This document shows positions 19,871-29,467 of a stretch of 32,941 nt of DNA, one piece after another. Numbering within the stretch: the stretch's first letter is position 1; the number at the start of each line of letters is the position of its first letter. A program made the translations under genes and the position numbers. The DNA is from Anaerolineae bacterium (GTDB lineage: Bacteria; Chloroflexota; Anaerolineae; Aggregatilineales; UBA3940): the NCBI GenBank assembly GCA_016927375.1, contig JAFGMS010000021.1, positions 1 to 32,941 on the forward strand, given 5' to 3'. The notes under the pieces were generated by a model. It was given only the letters and a program-made list of their open reading frames with translations, made no database searches and was not told the origin of the DNA.

Positions 19871-21106
19871 ATGACAAATCTACTTGAAAATCCAAGCTTT
19901 GAGGGAGAATATCAGCCTTGGCAAGGCCAAACGGATGTAATGGTGGCAGCAGGATGGCTGCCTTTTTGGATCCCACAAAATGCGGGTGATGAAGCCTGGA
20001 GGAACAGGCAGCCTGTCTATTGGGCAGGCCTGGGGATAGCGAATCCTCGCTTTGTGCGTGCCGGGCAAACAGCTCAAGTTTGCTCCAGCCCCTGGGGAAC
20101 GCATATCGCCGGGCTCATGCAGACGGTTTCCGTCAAGCCGGGCCAGCGTTTGCGATTCAAGGTCTATGGGTATGCCTGGAGTACGGATGCTGACACGCTG
20201 GGTACCAGTACCGATCCCGGAAATGTTCGTATGAAGGTAGGGATTGATCCTGCGGGCGGCAAAACGCCGTTTGGATCTACTGTTGTATGGTCGGTTGAAC
20301 GTGCTGTTTATGATTATTATGATGTTGGGTTTACAGTTGAGGCAACAGCTAAACACCCGAGTGTGACCGTCTTCTTATTGAGCGCTCCGGAATGGCCAAG
20401 GAAGCACAATGATGTGTATTGGGATGATGCTTCGCTGGAGGTTCTTCAGGGAGCAGCCGAGCTGGTCGACGAGATGGAAGGTGATGGGGCTGTGCTGCTG
20501 CTTGCCAGTGACACGCATCGGGTTGGGGTGCCCGTTGTGGTTCGTGTGAAGTGCCCACACATGCTGCAGGATATTCATCTCCAGGTGAGTGGTCCTGCGG
20601 GTGGAGTTAGCCTACGTCAATGCGGTGTTTCTTCGACTGAGCGCGAACATGTTTGGCGATGGGAATTCGATCCTGTTGTCGAAGGTCCATATACTGCTAC
20701 AGTGAATTCAGACGAGATGGAAGCAATCACAGCGACTATTTTGATCGAGGGTGATATTGCTGCTGAGATGTTGGTTTCCCAGGGTATCCCAAGCGTGCGC
20801 GGAAAGCCACGGGCTCAGTATGAACGCATCTATATCCTGATGCCTCCAGGGGCCAGCAGAGAGTGGCTGGACGCCATCTTCGACAGCGGCGTGCTTTCTG
20901 ATAAGGGATGGACTCTGGGGTTCAATCGGGACGATGCAGGGATTGGCGATCTGGACAAACGCACGGTGATTGTCATCAATCCGTCGGCCTGGCCGGAGCC
21001 CATTGAGGCGTGGTTTGCTCTTTGGTACCCGGGGGTGAGCGTTCAGCCTGTGTCGGCAGTTTCGCCTGATGATCTTCGGGTTGCCTTGCGCGCATATGCA
21101 ACCTGA
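19871..21106 (+). CDS. Protein with N-terminal carbohydrate-binding-like beta-sandwich domain, rest unknown
   Basis: MTNLLENPSFEGEYQPWQGQTDVMVAAGWLPFW...GLMQTVSVKPGQRLRFKVYGYAW...YWDDASLEVL pattern. Start refined from 19799. Confidence 0.55.
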   Translation: MTNLLENPSFEGEYQPWQGQTDVMVAAGWLPFWIPQNAGDEAWRNRQPVYWAGLGIANPRFVRAGQTAQVCSSPWGTHIAGLMQTVSVKPGQRLRFKVYGYAWSTDADTLGTSTDPGNVRMKVGIDPAGGKTPFGSTVVWSVERAVYDYYDVGFTVEATAKHPSVTVFLLSAPEWPRKHNDVYWDDASLEVLQGAAELVDEMEGDGAVLLLASDTHRVGVPVVVRVKCPHMLQDIHLQVSGPAGGVSLRQCGVSSTEREHVWRWEFDPVVEGPYTATVNSDEMEAITATILIEGDIAAEMLVSQGIPSVRGKPRAQYERIYILMPPGASREWLDAIFDSGVLSDKGWTLGFNRDDAGIGDLDKRTVIVINPSAWPEPIEAWFALWYPGVSVQPVSAVSPDDLRVALRAYAT

Positions 21107-21134
21107 AACGGTTGTTAGATGCTCGAAGCTTTTG

Positions 21135-22418
21135 TCATTTCATGGCTGCTTCATCTGGTGGGGGAGTGGACTGTATCCCTAGAAGGTTGATCTCAGATAC
21201 ATAGACTTTATAGGCATGCCCTGATGCGTAGAAATACACTTCGTTGATGCGGAAAGGCTGCTGATCGGCGGGTAGTAGGGTTCTCAGATTCTCGGAATAG
21301 GTGTACCAGCTCTTCAAAGCGATCCGCTCATGTTCCTGGCGGCAGGAGTTGCAGAGGAGAGGATAACCTTGGTCGTTGTCGTGGCGGGCGTAGAACCCGT
21401 GAAAGAACCGCTGCTCTGTACCGTTGATGTCGGTGTAAGAGATACGAATCATAAGAGCACATTCACTGCCTTCTACTCCGCATACCCCCAGGGATTGCTC
21501 ATCTACATAGAAGGTTGCACGCAACTCTAGGGAATCGAATGGATTAACATTGGCATCCATCTTCTGGAGCAAACCGGTTTCTCCGTGTCCGAGTTCCAGA
21601 TCTGGCCAATTGCTCTGCGAGCGATCCAATGCCACCGCGGGGCGACTATCGAAGGTGACGTTGCGTATAAAGGCAGTCGGTTCCCCATCGCTTTGAAAGA
21701 TCCAATCCTGCTTATAGCTCCGCTTGAACGTGCTGTTGGTCACCAACGGCTGTTCGTCAGGTAAGGTCTCAATCTCATGATTGGCCGAGTTGACTACGAC
21801 ACGGTTATCATCTGATAATGTCAATTCCTCCTCTGTGCCTTTTTTGATGACAGTAGCTTGTCCTGAGCGTACCATCAGGCGTGTATGTTGGTTGGTGGTC
21901 TCAATGGTATACAGCCCGCTCTCAGATGTGCACATGATAGCATGTGGGGAGTTTGCTTCGATCTGGACTGCTCTCTGGTTGTCTCGCAGGATCGATACCT
22001 CATTTCGTCCGGGATTGCTGGTGAACCGGATGCGGTAGGGCGCGGCGTTCAGACCGAAGCGCGGGGCTGAGGCCCGGGTCAGTATGATCTCACTGTCTCG
22101 GAATATGACTATGGAGGCTACGGGCTGCCCACTGCGGGGATCGCTAAGTGTGAGGATGGCCTGCGATTTCTCATCAGTCTGGATGATGGTTCCTTTTTCG
22201 AGATTGGGCCGCTCATTGGTAACAGCAATGGCTTCGTGTGTGTTTGGCAGGATGATCCTAACTGTCCCTCGTGCTACTTTCAGGTTGGCTCCCATTTTGA
22301 TGGTGGATTGGAAGACATACCACTGTACGAGATAAATGCTGCTGCCACATAGTAGCAGAAACACTATAAAGAAACTCACTAGAATACGCCAGGCTCGGCG
22401 TTCGGCATCAACTTGCAT
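21135..22418 (-). CDS. FecR-like domain membrane-anchored protein
   Basis: N-terminal TM anchor followed by a FecR-like stretch (VARGTVRI...GTIIQTDEKSQAILTLSD). Confidence 0.55.
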   Translation of the reverse strand: MQVDAERRAWRILVSFFIVFLLLCGSSIYLVQWYVFQSTIKMGANLKVARGTVRIILPNTHEAIAVTNERPNLEKGTIIQTDEKSQAILTLSDPRSGQPVASIVIFRDSEIILTRASAPRFGLNAAPYRIRFTSNPGRNEVSILRDNQRAVQIEANSPHAIMCTSESGLYTIETTNQHTRLMVRSGQATVIKKGTEEELTLSDDNRVVVNSANHEIETLPDEQPLVTNSTFKRSYKQDWIFQSDGEPTAFIRNVTFDSRPAVALDRSQSNWPDLELGHGETGLLQKMDANVNPFDSLELRATFYVDEQSLGVCGVEGSECALMIRISYTDINGTEQRFFHGFYARHDNDQGYPLLCNSCRQEHERIALKSWYTYSENLRTLLPADQQPFRINEVYFYASGHAYKVYVSEINLLGIQSTPPPDEAAMK

Positions 22419-22436
22419 GATTATCTGGTATTGCGC

Positions 22437-22742
22437 TCAGGATAAAAAGTACCGTACTTGAAAATCTTCAAACTTACCGGTTGCCTCTTCCCAAGTTACA
22501 TCGACATGGGTAACAGAGGCTGATGGAGAGCCAATGTGCAAGAAGTCCAAGAACTCTTTCAAAGCATTTTCGTCGCCTTCTGCAACGGCCTCAACTGTCC
22601 CGCTGAAAGTGTTTCGAACCCATCCTTTTAGGCTAAGGGAAAACGCTTTTTCAAGGGTATAAGCTCTGAAATTAACGCCCTGCACCCTGCCATGGACAAC
22701 AGTATGCAGACGCCGTAATGGAGGGCTTTTTGCTTCTGTCAT
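22437..22742 (-). CDS. acyP: Acylphosphatase
   Basis: VVHGRVQGVNFRAYTLEKA, LKGWVRNTFSGTVEAVAEG. ATGA overlap with the upstream gene. Confidence 0.93.
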   Translation of the reverse strand: MTEAKSPPLRRLHTVVHGRVQGVNFRAYTLEKAFSLSLKGWVRNTFSGTVEAVAEGDENALKEFLDFLHIGSPSASVTHVDVTWEEATGKFEDFQVRYFLS

Positions 22743-24061
22743 GGTCGGTTCTCATCCATTCCTGTTCCCGATGACCGATCAGGTAGGGATGATAGAGCTA
22801 CATCTGTGTCGAAAGGCGATTTCTCTCCAACTTGTTGTGGCTGTGGTGAAACAAAAAGGAACGCCAGAATAAGGCTAATGGCCCATGCCAAGACCCAGGG
22901 GGCCAGTGATGTCTCCTGGTAAGTGGTACTGATTGCGCTGCCTAAGTCGGCATGCCATTGTGTCTCCAAAGTTGTGAGCGAGATTCCCAACGCGCGTTCG
23001 ACTGCGCCACTGCAAGAAAGACCATCTGCATAAGCAGTCATCAAGGCCTGGATCTGTGAAGCGCCGTATCGCTTTGCTATGTACTGGACTACACTTTCAC
23101 TCTGGGCATATGCAAGGGTGATGTCGTGGGGCGGGAGATGGCTGAAACTGCTAACACATAATGTCTCCAATGATAGCAAAACGCCTTCATGCACTGCCTC
23201 ACTCAGAACATCCCGGAATGTGGGATCGATCTCTGGCGCGCTTGACAGAGCCAGCCCTTCACTAAACCAACCAGGCACGTTGGATGCGGCTTCACCAGCA
23301 ATATCGTTGATGACCAGGTGCGTGATCTCGTGTGGAAGATCACGCTGCATGTTTGGTAGCATCTCTGCTCCTGGTGAGGCTGCAATCAAGATAATGTGCT
23401 GATCAGGTATCACATAGGCAGCTACCCAGTCTTGTACACGCTGTTGGTGCAGTCTTAAGCTGGCGGCCAGCTGGGCCAACTCTGGATAGATGTATATGGA
23501 TATGTCGTTTTGGCTCGTTAGCCCCAAGGCCTGGCTCTGCTGGGCCAGTGCATTGGAGGCAATTCTAAGAGCAGCGATGGCCACGACTTCGTCACGGCCA
23601 TCGGTATTGATGGTGATGCGGCCCTCACTGACGCGTTTCCATTTCCAGGGAACACGAGTGTCTTCATAAAGTGTCATCTGTTCATCAGAGCGGTACTGGT
23701 TGCCGTTCTCGTCCTGAAAGTTCCAAAAGGAGACTACCTGGGCGAATGGTGGTAGCTGGAGTTCATCGACTGTCACTGTGTGTGAAGCCAGGACTGTTGT
23801 GCCAGGGAAGAGCGACACAGCCTCGATATAGACATCGTCTCGATTTGCTACATGCACGGTCAGGTAGGCATTTTCGAGTGTTGCGGGAACTGTAACTTGT
23901 ACCTCAAAAGTGAGGCTATCACCATAGACCACACTTGTGGACTGTTCTGCTTGAATGCTGATGGATGTCTGGACGAGCACGCGCTCCGGTGCAGGTCTTG
24001 CGAGTAAAACCAAAAGCAAGATCGGCCAGAGATGTTTGACGTTACCACTTATTGCAATCAT
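22739..24061 (-). CDS. Peptidase MA-like (gluzincin) metalloprotease
   Basis: LPHEITHLVINDIAG...VPGWFSEGLA (HExxH plus downstream E); N-terminal signal and C-terminal TM. Confidence 0.75.
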   Translation of the reverse strand: MIAISGNVKHLWPILLLVLLARPAPERVLVQTSISIQAEQSTSVVYGDSLTFEVQVTVPATLENAYLTVHVANRDDVYIEAVSLFPGTTVLASHTVTVDELQLPPFAQVVSFWNFQDENGNQYRSDEQMTLYEDTRVPWKWKRVSEGRITINTDGRDEVVAIAALRIASNALAQQSQALGLTSQNDISIYIYPELAQLAASLRLHQQRVQDWVAAYVIPDQHIILIAASPGAEMLPNMQRDLPHEITHLVINDIAGEAASNVPGWFSEGLALSSAPEIDPTFRDVLSEAVHEGVLLSLETLCVSSFSHLPPHDITLAYAQSESVVQYIAKRYGASQIQALMTAYADGLSCSGAVERALGISLTTLETQWHADLGSAISTTYQETSLAPWVLAWAISLILAFLFVSPQPQQVGEKSPFDTDVALSSLPDRSSGTGMDENRP

Positions 24062-24134
24062 GTGGATGTGATATCTCCACTTCCCTAGACAGGGAACCTG
24101 CTGGCGAAGTCTTGCATCGTCCTATGATAACCTA

Positions 24135-25139
24135 TTATGTGGTATCTTGCTCGGTGTAGAAATCCTCGAGCTCCTCGAATTCGTGTTCTGCCTCGCTATC
24201 TAAGGGTACAACCAGCCCAAAGTTTCCCAATGAGAGTGCGGTCATATTTATTGCGTCTTCTATGGCTTCGGCCAGATATTCGTCGGTTTCGCTGTCGGCC
24301 AGGTCAAACAGTGCGCTCTGAGCATCATCTCCACCGATCTCACCCAGCGACCATATAGCAATCTCCTTGATCTCGCGATCTTGGGAGTGCGCAAAGCGGA
24401 TAAGCTGGGGGATGGCCTCTCTGAGACCGACTTCGCCAGCCGCACGGGCGGCTTCAAAGCGGAGTTCTGGTTCTTCGCTGCTCAGTGCATCGCGTATATG
24501 AGAGATCCATTGAGAATCACTGTTACGACCCATTGCAAACAGAGCGCTGGCCTGCATTTTGATGTCGGTATGCTCGGCTGCGGACTCAATGAGAGGCATG
24601 ACTTCCTTTCGGCTTGAATAAGAGATACTTTCAATCGCCCGACGTCGCACCTCTAGTTCTTCATTCTCCCGGTGACATATCTGCAGCAGTGCTTCTTCTG
24701 CCTCTTTGGCAACAGCTTGCTCCAATTCTTCGAGCTCACCAAGGAGGACAAAACGTCCCAGTGCCGTGGCTGCGGATGCTCTTACCTTGACGTCTGGGTC
24801 GCTCTGGAGTAGGGCGGTGAACCTTCGCATGACACCGGGATGGTCATTTTCCCAGAGTGCTTCTATAGCATGCCGGCGCACCTGAGCGTCATCATCTGTC
24901 AGAGCAAAAAGTGCGACCTCCGAGAAGTCTACATCGAAGTTGGTCTCACTGGTCTCTACAAGCCGCGACATAAGGAGCCGCTTTCTTGCGATTGGTACTG
25001 TCGGCCAGACGGCCCGGAACGCGTCTAGCTCAGCAGGCGCAGGCTCCGACAGCCAGTAGATCAAGGCAGCTCTTAGGGGAGCTTCGGTATCCAGGAGACT
25101 GACCAGGAGCGGCTCAAATGAATCATCGCAGCTGGTCAT
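24135..25139 (-). CDS. HEAT-repeat protein
   Basis: Repeated DDDAQVRRHAIEALWE / DPDVKVRASAATALGRF / EPELRFEAARAAGEVG / DREIKEIAIWSLGEIG units. Confidence 0.85.
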   Translation of the reverse strand: MTSCDDSFEPLLVSLLDTEAPLRAALIYWLSEPAPAELDAFRAVWPTVPIARKRLLMSRLVETSETNFDVDFSEVALFALTDDDAQVRRHAIEALWENDHPGVMRRFTALLQSDPDVKVRASAATALGRFVLLGELEELEQAVAKEAEEALLQICHRENEELEVRRRAIESISYSSRKEVMPLIESAAEHTDIKMQASALFAMGRNSDSQWISHIRDALSSEEPELRFEAARAAGEVGLREAIPQLIRFAHSQDREIKEIAIWSLGEIGGDDAQSALFDLADSETDEYLAEAIEDAINMTALSLGNFGLVVPLDSEAEHEFEELEDFYTEQDTT

Positions 25140-26212
25140 GGAAGTATTAACGGATCAACTATATCTAGATACACAAGAACGAGCATGGCGACCAAAAGAA
25201 CTGCGAAACCAATAAAATGGACGATTGTCTCGCGTTGAGGATCAACACGGCGTCCCCGGATGCCTTCGAATAGCACAAACGCGATGCGCCCCCCGTCGAC
25301 TGCCGGGAGCGGCAGTAAGTTGGTGAAGGCAAGCGCTATGCTGATGTTGGCGGCTAACTCAAGGATTGGCCACGCAGCATGTTGGTCGATGGAGCTATCG
25401 AGTGCCTGACCGCCAATCTGGCTGATTCCGACGACGCTGACAGGGCGCAGTAATCGTGGTGATATCAACCCTTCTCTTACCCAGTTGATGGCTCTGGGAA
25501 TCATCAAGAAAAAGTTGACAAACTCTTCACCGGATCGCCGGACAGCTTCAAAGAAGCCGTAACGCTTAATTTCTAAACCAACCGGCTCAACCACTATGCC
25601 GGTTGGTCCCTGGTTTTCAGGCCAAGTTGTCCGTGGCGTGATCTCCAGCTCGAAAATGGACGAACCTCGTTCCACGGTTAAAGTGATCGGTTGCCCTATG
25701 TGGCTTGTGATATAACTGCTTAGATCTGGGTATTGCCGTATTTTTCGACCATCTGTTTGGAGGATGATGTCTCCGTCTTCCAGGCCGGCGCTCTCAGCAG
25801 GTGTGTCTGGCTCGACTTTTACTATACGTGCTCCGGGCATGATCTCCTGGGTACCGGTCATGAACATGATCATGAGCAGGATAAACGCGACAATGATATT
25901 TGCTCCAGGACCTGCGGCGAGAACGGCGAAGCGTACTCGTTTCGATGCGGCAGCCAAGCCTCCTTGAACCGATGGATCGTTCTCGCCGGCTGGGCGGTTG
26001 AATCCTCCCAGCGGCAGCCAGTTCAGGGTGAACTTGGTTCCTCCTTGCTCGAAGAGCGTAATTGCACGAGGGGGCAGCCCAATCCCGAATTCTTCAACTG
26101 TGACGCCTCCCCAGCGTGCTGCCAGGAAGTGCCCCAGCTCGTGAAAGAAGATCAGGGGGCCAAGGACAACAAAAAATGCTGCTATCGCTAAACCGGTATT
26201 CATGGAGATCAT
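25136..26212 (-). CDS. rseP: M50 site-2 (RseP-type) metalloprotease with PDZ domain
   Basis: FFHELGHFLAARW, PDZ region VEPDTPAESAGLEDGDIILQTDGRKI, LLPLPAVDGGRIAF. Confidence 0.92.
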   Translation of the reverse strand: MISMNTGLAIAAFFVVLGPLIFFHELGHFLAARWGGVTVEEFGIGLPPRAITLFEQGGTKFTLNWLPLGGFNRPAGENDPSVQGGLAAASKRVRFAVLAAGPGANIIVAFILLMIMFMTGTQEIMPGARIVKVEPDTPAESAGLEDGDIILQTDGRKIRQYPDLSSYITSHIGQPITLTVERGSSIFELEITPRTTWPENQGPTGIVVEPVGLEIKRYGFFEAVRRSGEEFVNFFLMIPRAINWVREGLISPRLLRPVSVVGISQIGGQALDSSIDQHAAWPILELAANISIALAFTNLLPLPAVDGGRIAFVLFEGIRGRRVDPQRETIVHFIGFAVLLVAMLVLVYLDIVDPLILP

Positions 26213-26268
26213 CGATTCTTATTACCTGATACCTTTGTAACTTTCGTGGATCATTCATTGACGTCGTG

Positions 26269-26298
26269 ATTATACCTGCGTATTGGTACTGTGATCAA
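26269..26298 (-). promoter_or_regulatory. Sigma70-type promoter for the M50 gene run
   Basis: Minus strand TTGATC (26298-26293), 18-bp spacer, TATAAT (26274-26269). Confidence 0.55.
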
Positions 26299-26304
26299 AA
26301 TACG

Positions 26305-27297
26305 CTATGGGATGAGATGCTCATTGATAATCTGTGCAGGCCCTCCAACCGTGGTCGGCAGGATATCTTGTATACCTTCCAGCTCATTGAGCAACCCGAC
26401 TAGCTTGTCCTTCCAGCCGGTTGTGCTGATCACATGAACATTAGGACCGGCATCGATGGTGAATGCTGCGGGTATGCCGCCGGCGCGCCAGCTCTGGACA
26501 GCTTGCATGACGCGGATAGTAGCGGGCAGCCAGTAGAGCAGGGGAGGACTGGACGTCATTAGGATGGAATGCATCATCAGCGTGTCTTCCTCGATGATAG
26601 CGGCCAGGGGCTCGAAATCCTTCTGAAGAATGGCCGCGCGGCACAGGTCCAAGCGGCGAGGCGTATCGGCTATACGTGCAGCCTGGAGGGGCGAGGTATC
26701 GGCCAGTTGGTGCCCATCGGTTGAGCCGACGGCTTTGTGCTCTTTGTTCACGATGGTGACCAGATCGATCAGATCCCAGTGGCCGGCCGGTGCGATACTG
26801 GCTGCATATGAAGTTTGATGGTCAACCCCGGCATACCATTCCGTGTAGCCACCGGGCACCGAGCGGCAAGCCGAGCCGGAACCGAGGCGGGCCAATGCAG
26901 ACAGGCCGGCTTCGTCCGGATGGACATCGAGGGCGCTGCATGCCGCCGCCGTGAGCGCGGCAAAGGCTGATGCCGAAGAAGCAATGCCTGTGCCGGTGGG
27001 GAAATTGTTTTGTGAGATGACCAGGGCTCGTAGATCGACGTTTGCCAGATGGCGGACGTGATCGAGGTGGCGGCTGACGCGCCTGGTTTGCTCAACCGTT
27101 TGCTGTTCTCCATTTAGCATTAAGCGATCTTCAAGTATCTCGTCACCAAACATCACCGTCGTGATGGTTTCCAGCCCGGCCAGATTCATCGAGATAGAGC
27201 CGTTGACCGGCAGTCGCAGGTCGTTGTTTTTGTTTCCCCAATACTTGATGAAGGCAATATTCGGGTGAGCGCGAGCTGTCGCTTTCTTAGTCAACAT
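26305..27297 (-). CDS. Diphosphomevalonate/phosphomevalonate decarboxylase family (GHMP)
   Basis: ARAHPNIAFIKYWGNKNNDLRLPVNGSISMNL, NFPTGTGIASSASAFAALTAA, GSGSACRSVPGGYTEWYAG. The ORF track starts at 27345. Confidence 0.9.
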   Translation of the reverse strand: MLTKKATARAHPNIAFIKYWGNKNNDLRLPVNGSISMNLAGLETITTVMFGDEILEDRLMLNGEQQTVEQTRRVSRHLDHVRHLANVDLRALVISQNNFPTGTGIASSASAFAALTAAACSALDVHPDEAGLSALARLGSGSACRSVPGGYTEWYAGVDHQTSYAASIAPAGHWDLIDLVTIVNKEHKAVGSTDGHQLADTSPLQAARIADTPRRLDLCRAAILQKDFEPLAAIIEEDTLMMHSILMTSSPPLLYWLPATIRVMQAVQSWRAGGIPAAFTIDAGPNVHVISTTGWKDKLVGLLNELEGIQDILPTTVGGPAQIINEHLIP

Positions 27298-27343
27298 TTG
27301 ATAGAGCAATCGTATCTTCTCAATAATCCAGGGGATGTCCGCC

Positions 27344-27409
27344 AAACCTCCCGGAGGTTAGCAGACTGGCGCCTCAGAGAGAGTGACCACACTGAAACCT
27401 CCCGGAGGG
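27344..27409. repeat. Two copies of AAACCTCCCGGAGG, 51 bp apart
   Basis: AAACCTCCCGGAGGTT at 27344-27359 and AAACCTCCCGGAGGG at 27395-27409; each is itself palindromic (AACCTCC-C-GGAGGTT in the first). Confidence 0.85.
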
Positions 27410-27519
27410 TGATGCTCGGGCTCTCCTCATTTTTGAGAAGATATGAGCAATCCCTTTTGCAACTAATTTTAGCGGTTTCGACCATGCCGTGCGCAGTCTT
27501 TTTCTCTAACCTCAATTCG

Positions 27520-28308
27520 TCAGGCCGAAAGACGAGTCCCAAAAGGGATGTTCTCCTCTGTCAGGGCCCGGAACACGTTGCCCGGCTGCCGGCCGGAGAA
27601 AATATGTACTTTGAGGCCGCGGATTGTCTCACAGAGCGATAGCATCGAAGAGACTTTGGATGCCATACCACCGGTGACGTCGACCTGGTCCGAGCCACAC
27701 AAGGTATTCTGGAGATCAGCGAGGGTAGGGGGGGTAATTGATGGGATTACCTGTTTGTTGGCGTCGAGCACGCCCTCATAGTCTCCAGCAATCAGGATAC
27801 GGTCCGGTGTGAGTTTTTCGGCCAGGTAGGCGAAGATCTCCTCGGTGCTGATGATCGTTCCGCCCAGGGCATCGTCGATGGCTACATCACCATAGACAAT
27901 CGGAACCAAACCGGCCGTCAGCGTGTGCTGGAGAGGAATGAGCGACATTTGGGTGATTTGACTTTTGTGACAGATGGCAGACGCCGAGGGCTGGATGCGC
28001 AGTACCGGTACGCCTGCTTCGTGTAGGCTCTCAACGAGCAGGTGATTGAGCCGCGAAGCAACGTAGGCTACTCGGGCAAATCCTTGCCAGGCCTCTTTGC
28101 CCTGAACACCTGTCCTCGTTCCGTATTGTCTGGCAGCCGTGTGACCAAAGCTCCCGCTCCCATGCCCAACGATGAGAGAGAGGTCGCGGCTTATCTGCAA
28201 GGCTGAGGCAATCTCGGCAGACAGCCGGGTGATCTCGTCGGTGCGGGCCTTCTCTACTCCTGACTTGTCGGTAATGAGCGAGCCGCCTAATTTCAAAAAG
28301 GTCAGCAT
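27520..28308 (-). CDS. Isopentenyl phosphate kinase
   Basis: FLKLGGSLITDKS, LIVGHGSGSFGHTAARQYGT, PIVYGDVAID, ILIAGDYEGV, DVTGGMASKV: amino-acid-kinase fold, IPK subfamily. Confidence 0.9.
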   Translation of the reverse strand: MLTFLKLGGSLITDKSGVEKARTDEITRLSAEIASALQISRDLSLIVGHGSGSFGHTAARQYGTRTGVQGKEAWQGFARVAYVASRLNHLLVESLHEAGVPVLRIQPSASAICHKSQITQMSLIPLQHTLTAGLVPIVYGDVAIDDALGGTIISTEEIFAYLAEKLTPDRILIAGDYEGVLDANKQVIPSITPPTLADLQNTLCGSDQVDVTGGMASKVSSMLSLCETIRGLKVHIFSGRQPGNVFRALTEENIPFGTRLSA

Positions 28309-28320
28309 ATGTTTTTCGCC

Positions 28321-29250
28321 TTATTGGACGATGGTGTGGATGGTTCGGATGGCGCCGGTTTGCTTTAGGGCTTTTTCGATTGGCCCGGCGGACTCTGGAG
28401 CTACCAGTGCGATCATGTTGCCGCCAAGTCCGCCGCCGGACAGTTTGGCGCCTTGTGCCCCCGCCTTCTCTGCTGCATCGATGAGCCTTTCCAGCGCGTT
28501 GCACGAGACACCGATCTGCCCCAGCAGCGATTGGTTGCGAGTCATGAGAGGCCCGAGCCGGCCTAAATTCCCCTCTTCAATGGCTTGCCGTGCCTGCTCG
28601 GCAATCTGCCCGATCTCGGCAAACAGAGCATCGTACTTCTCTCGATCCCTCTCCCAACGCTCTCTCACGCCGCCCACGGCGACGTGGGTTGGGCTGGTGA
28701 CACCTGTGTCAGCGATGATCATGTGAAAAGCTCGCCCAACCCGGAGGGGTTCAGGAGGCGTGCCGCGCACGAAATAAACGGGCCGGCCGTAGCAGACAAC
28801 CGTATTATCTATGCCGCTGGGAGTGCCGTGGTGCAGCTTCTCGATCTCGTATACCAGGGTGGATAGCTCAGCTTGATTGAGTGGGCTGCCCAGGTAGCCT
28901 GAGAGCGCCCTGGCCAGGGCGGCGGAAACAGCCGCTCCACTGCCTAATCCTGCCGCAATGGGGATGGTCGATTGGATGGTGATGAGCGCGTCGGGTTCTG
29001 GCTTCTGGAGCTTTTCCAAAACCAGTCGGGCGGTCACTGCCAGCGCGTGAGTGGCTGCCTCAGCTATTGAAAGTCGCAGGTTAAGGTTGCTGGCCTCGAT
29101 GACCAGGCCGCTTCCAGATGCGCTATCGGCTACCGATGCTTTTGCCTGAACTTTGTGAACAGGTGCTGCCAATGCCGGCTGGCCATATACAACAGCGTGT
29201 TCGCCAAAAAGGATAATCTTGCCGGGCGCTGAGGCTGTGTGAGAGGTCAT
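28321..29250 (-). CDS. mvk: Mevalonate kinase
   Basis: SAPGKIILFGEHAVVYGQPALA, IPIAAGLGSGAAVSAA, HGTPSGIDNTV, KLSGGGLGGNMIAL. The ORF track starts at 29295. Confidence 0.93.
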   Translation of the reverse strand: MTSHTASAPGKIILFGEHAVVYGQPALAAPVHKVQAKASVADSASGSGLVIEASNLNLRLSIAEAATHALAVTARLVLEKLQKPEPDALITIQSTIPIAAGLGSGAAVSAALARALSGYLGSPLNQAELSTLVYEIEKLHHGTPSGIDNTVVCYGRPVYFVRGTPPEPLRVGRAFHMIIADTGVTSPTHVAVGGVRERWERDREKYDALFAEIGQIAEQARQAIEEGNLGRLGPLMTRNQSLLGQIGVSCNALERLIDAAEKAGAQGAKLSGGGLGGNMIALVAPESAGPIEKALKQTGAIRTIHTIVQ

Positions 29251-29467
29251 TTTGCAGCTAATCAGCCTATCTAAAACACTGGGCGAAGCGAGCAAGCCTG
29301 CAAGTCGGCAAGTTTGCAGGTGAGCAGGAAGTCAAGTGGATGGATTTGTGGCGGTCGATGATCGTCCGGCGGCCCTGCAATGGCTATGAATTGATCACTG
29401 AGCACTGAGAGAGGAGAACCCATATCATCACTATTCGGTAATTCAGCCAAATGCCAGAGTGGCACTA

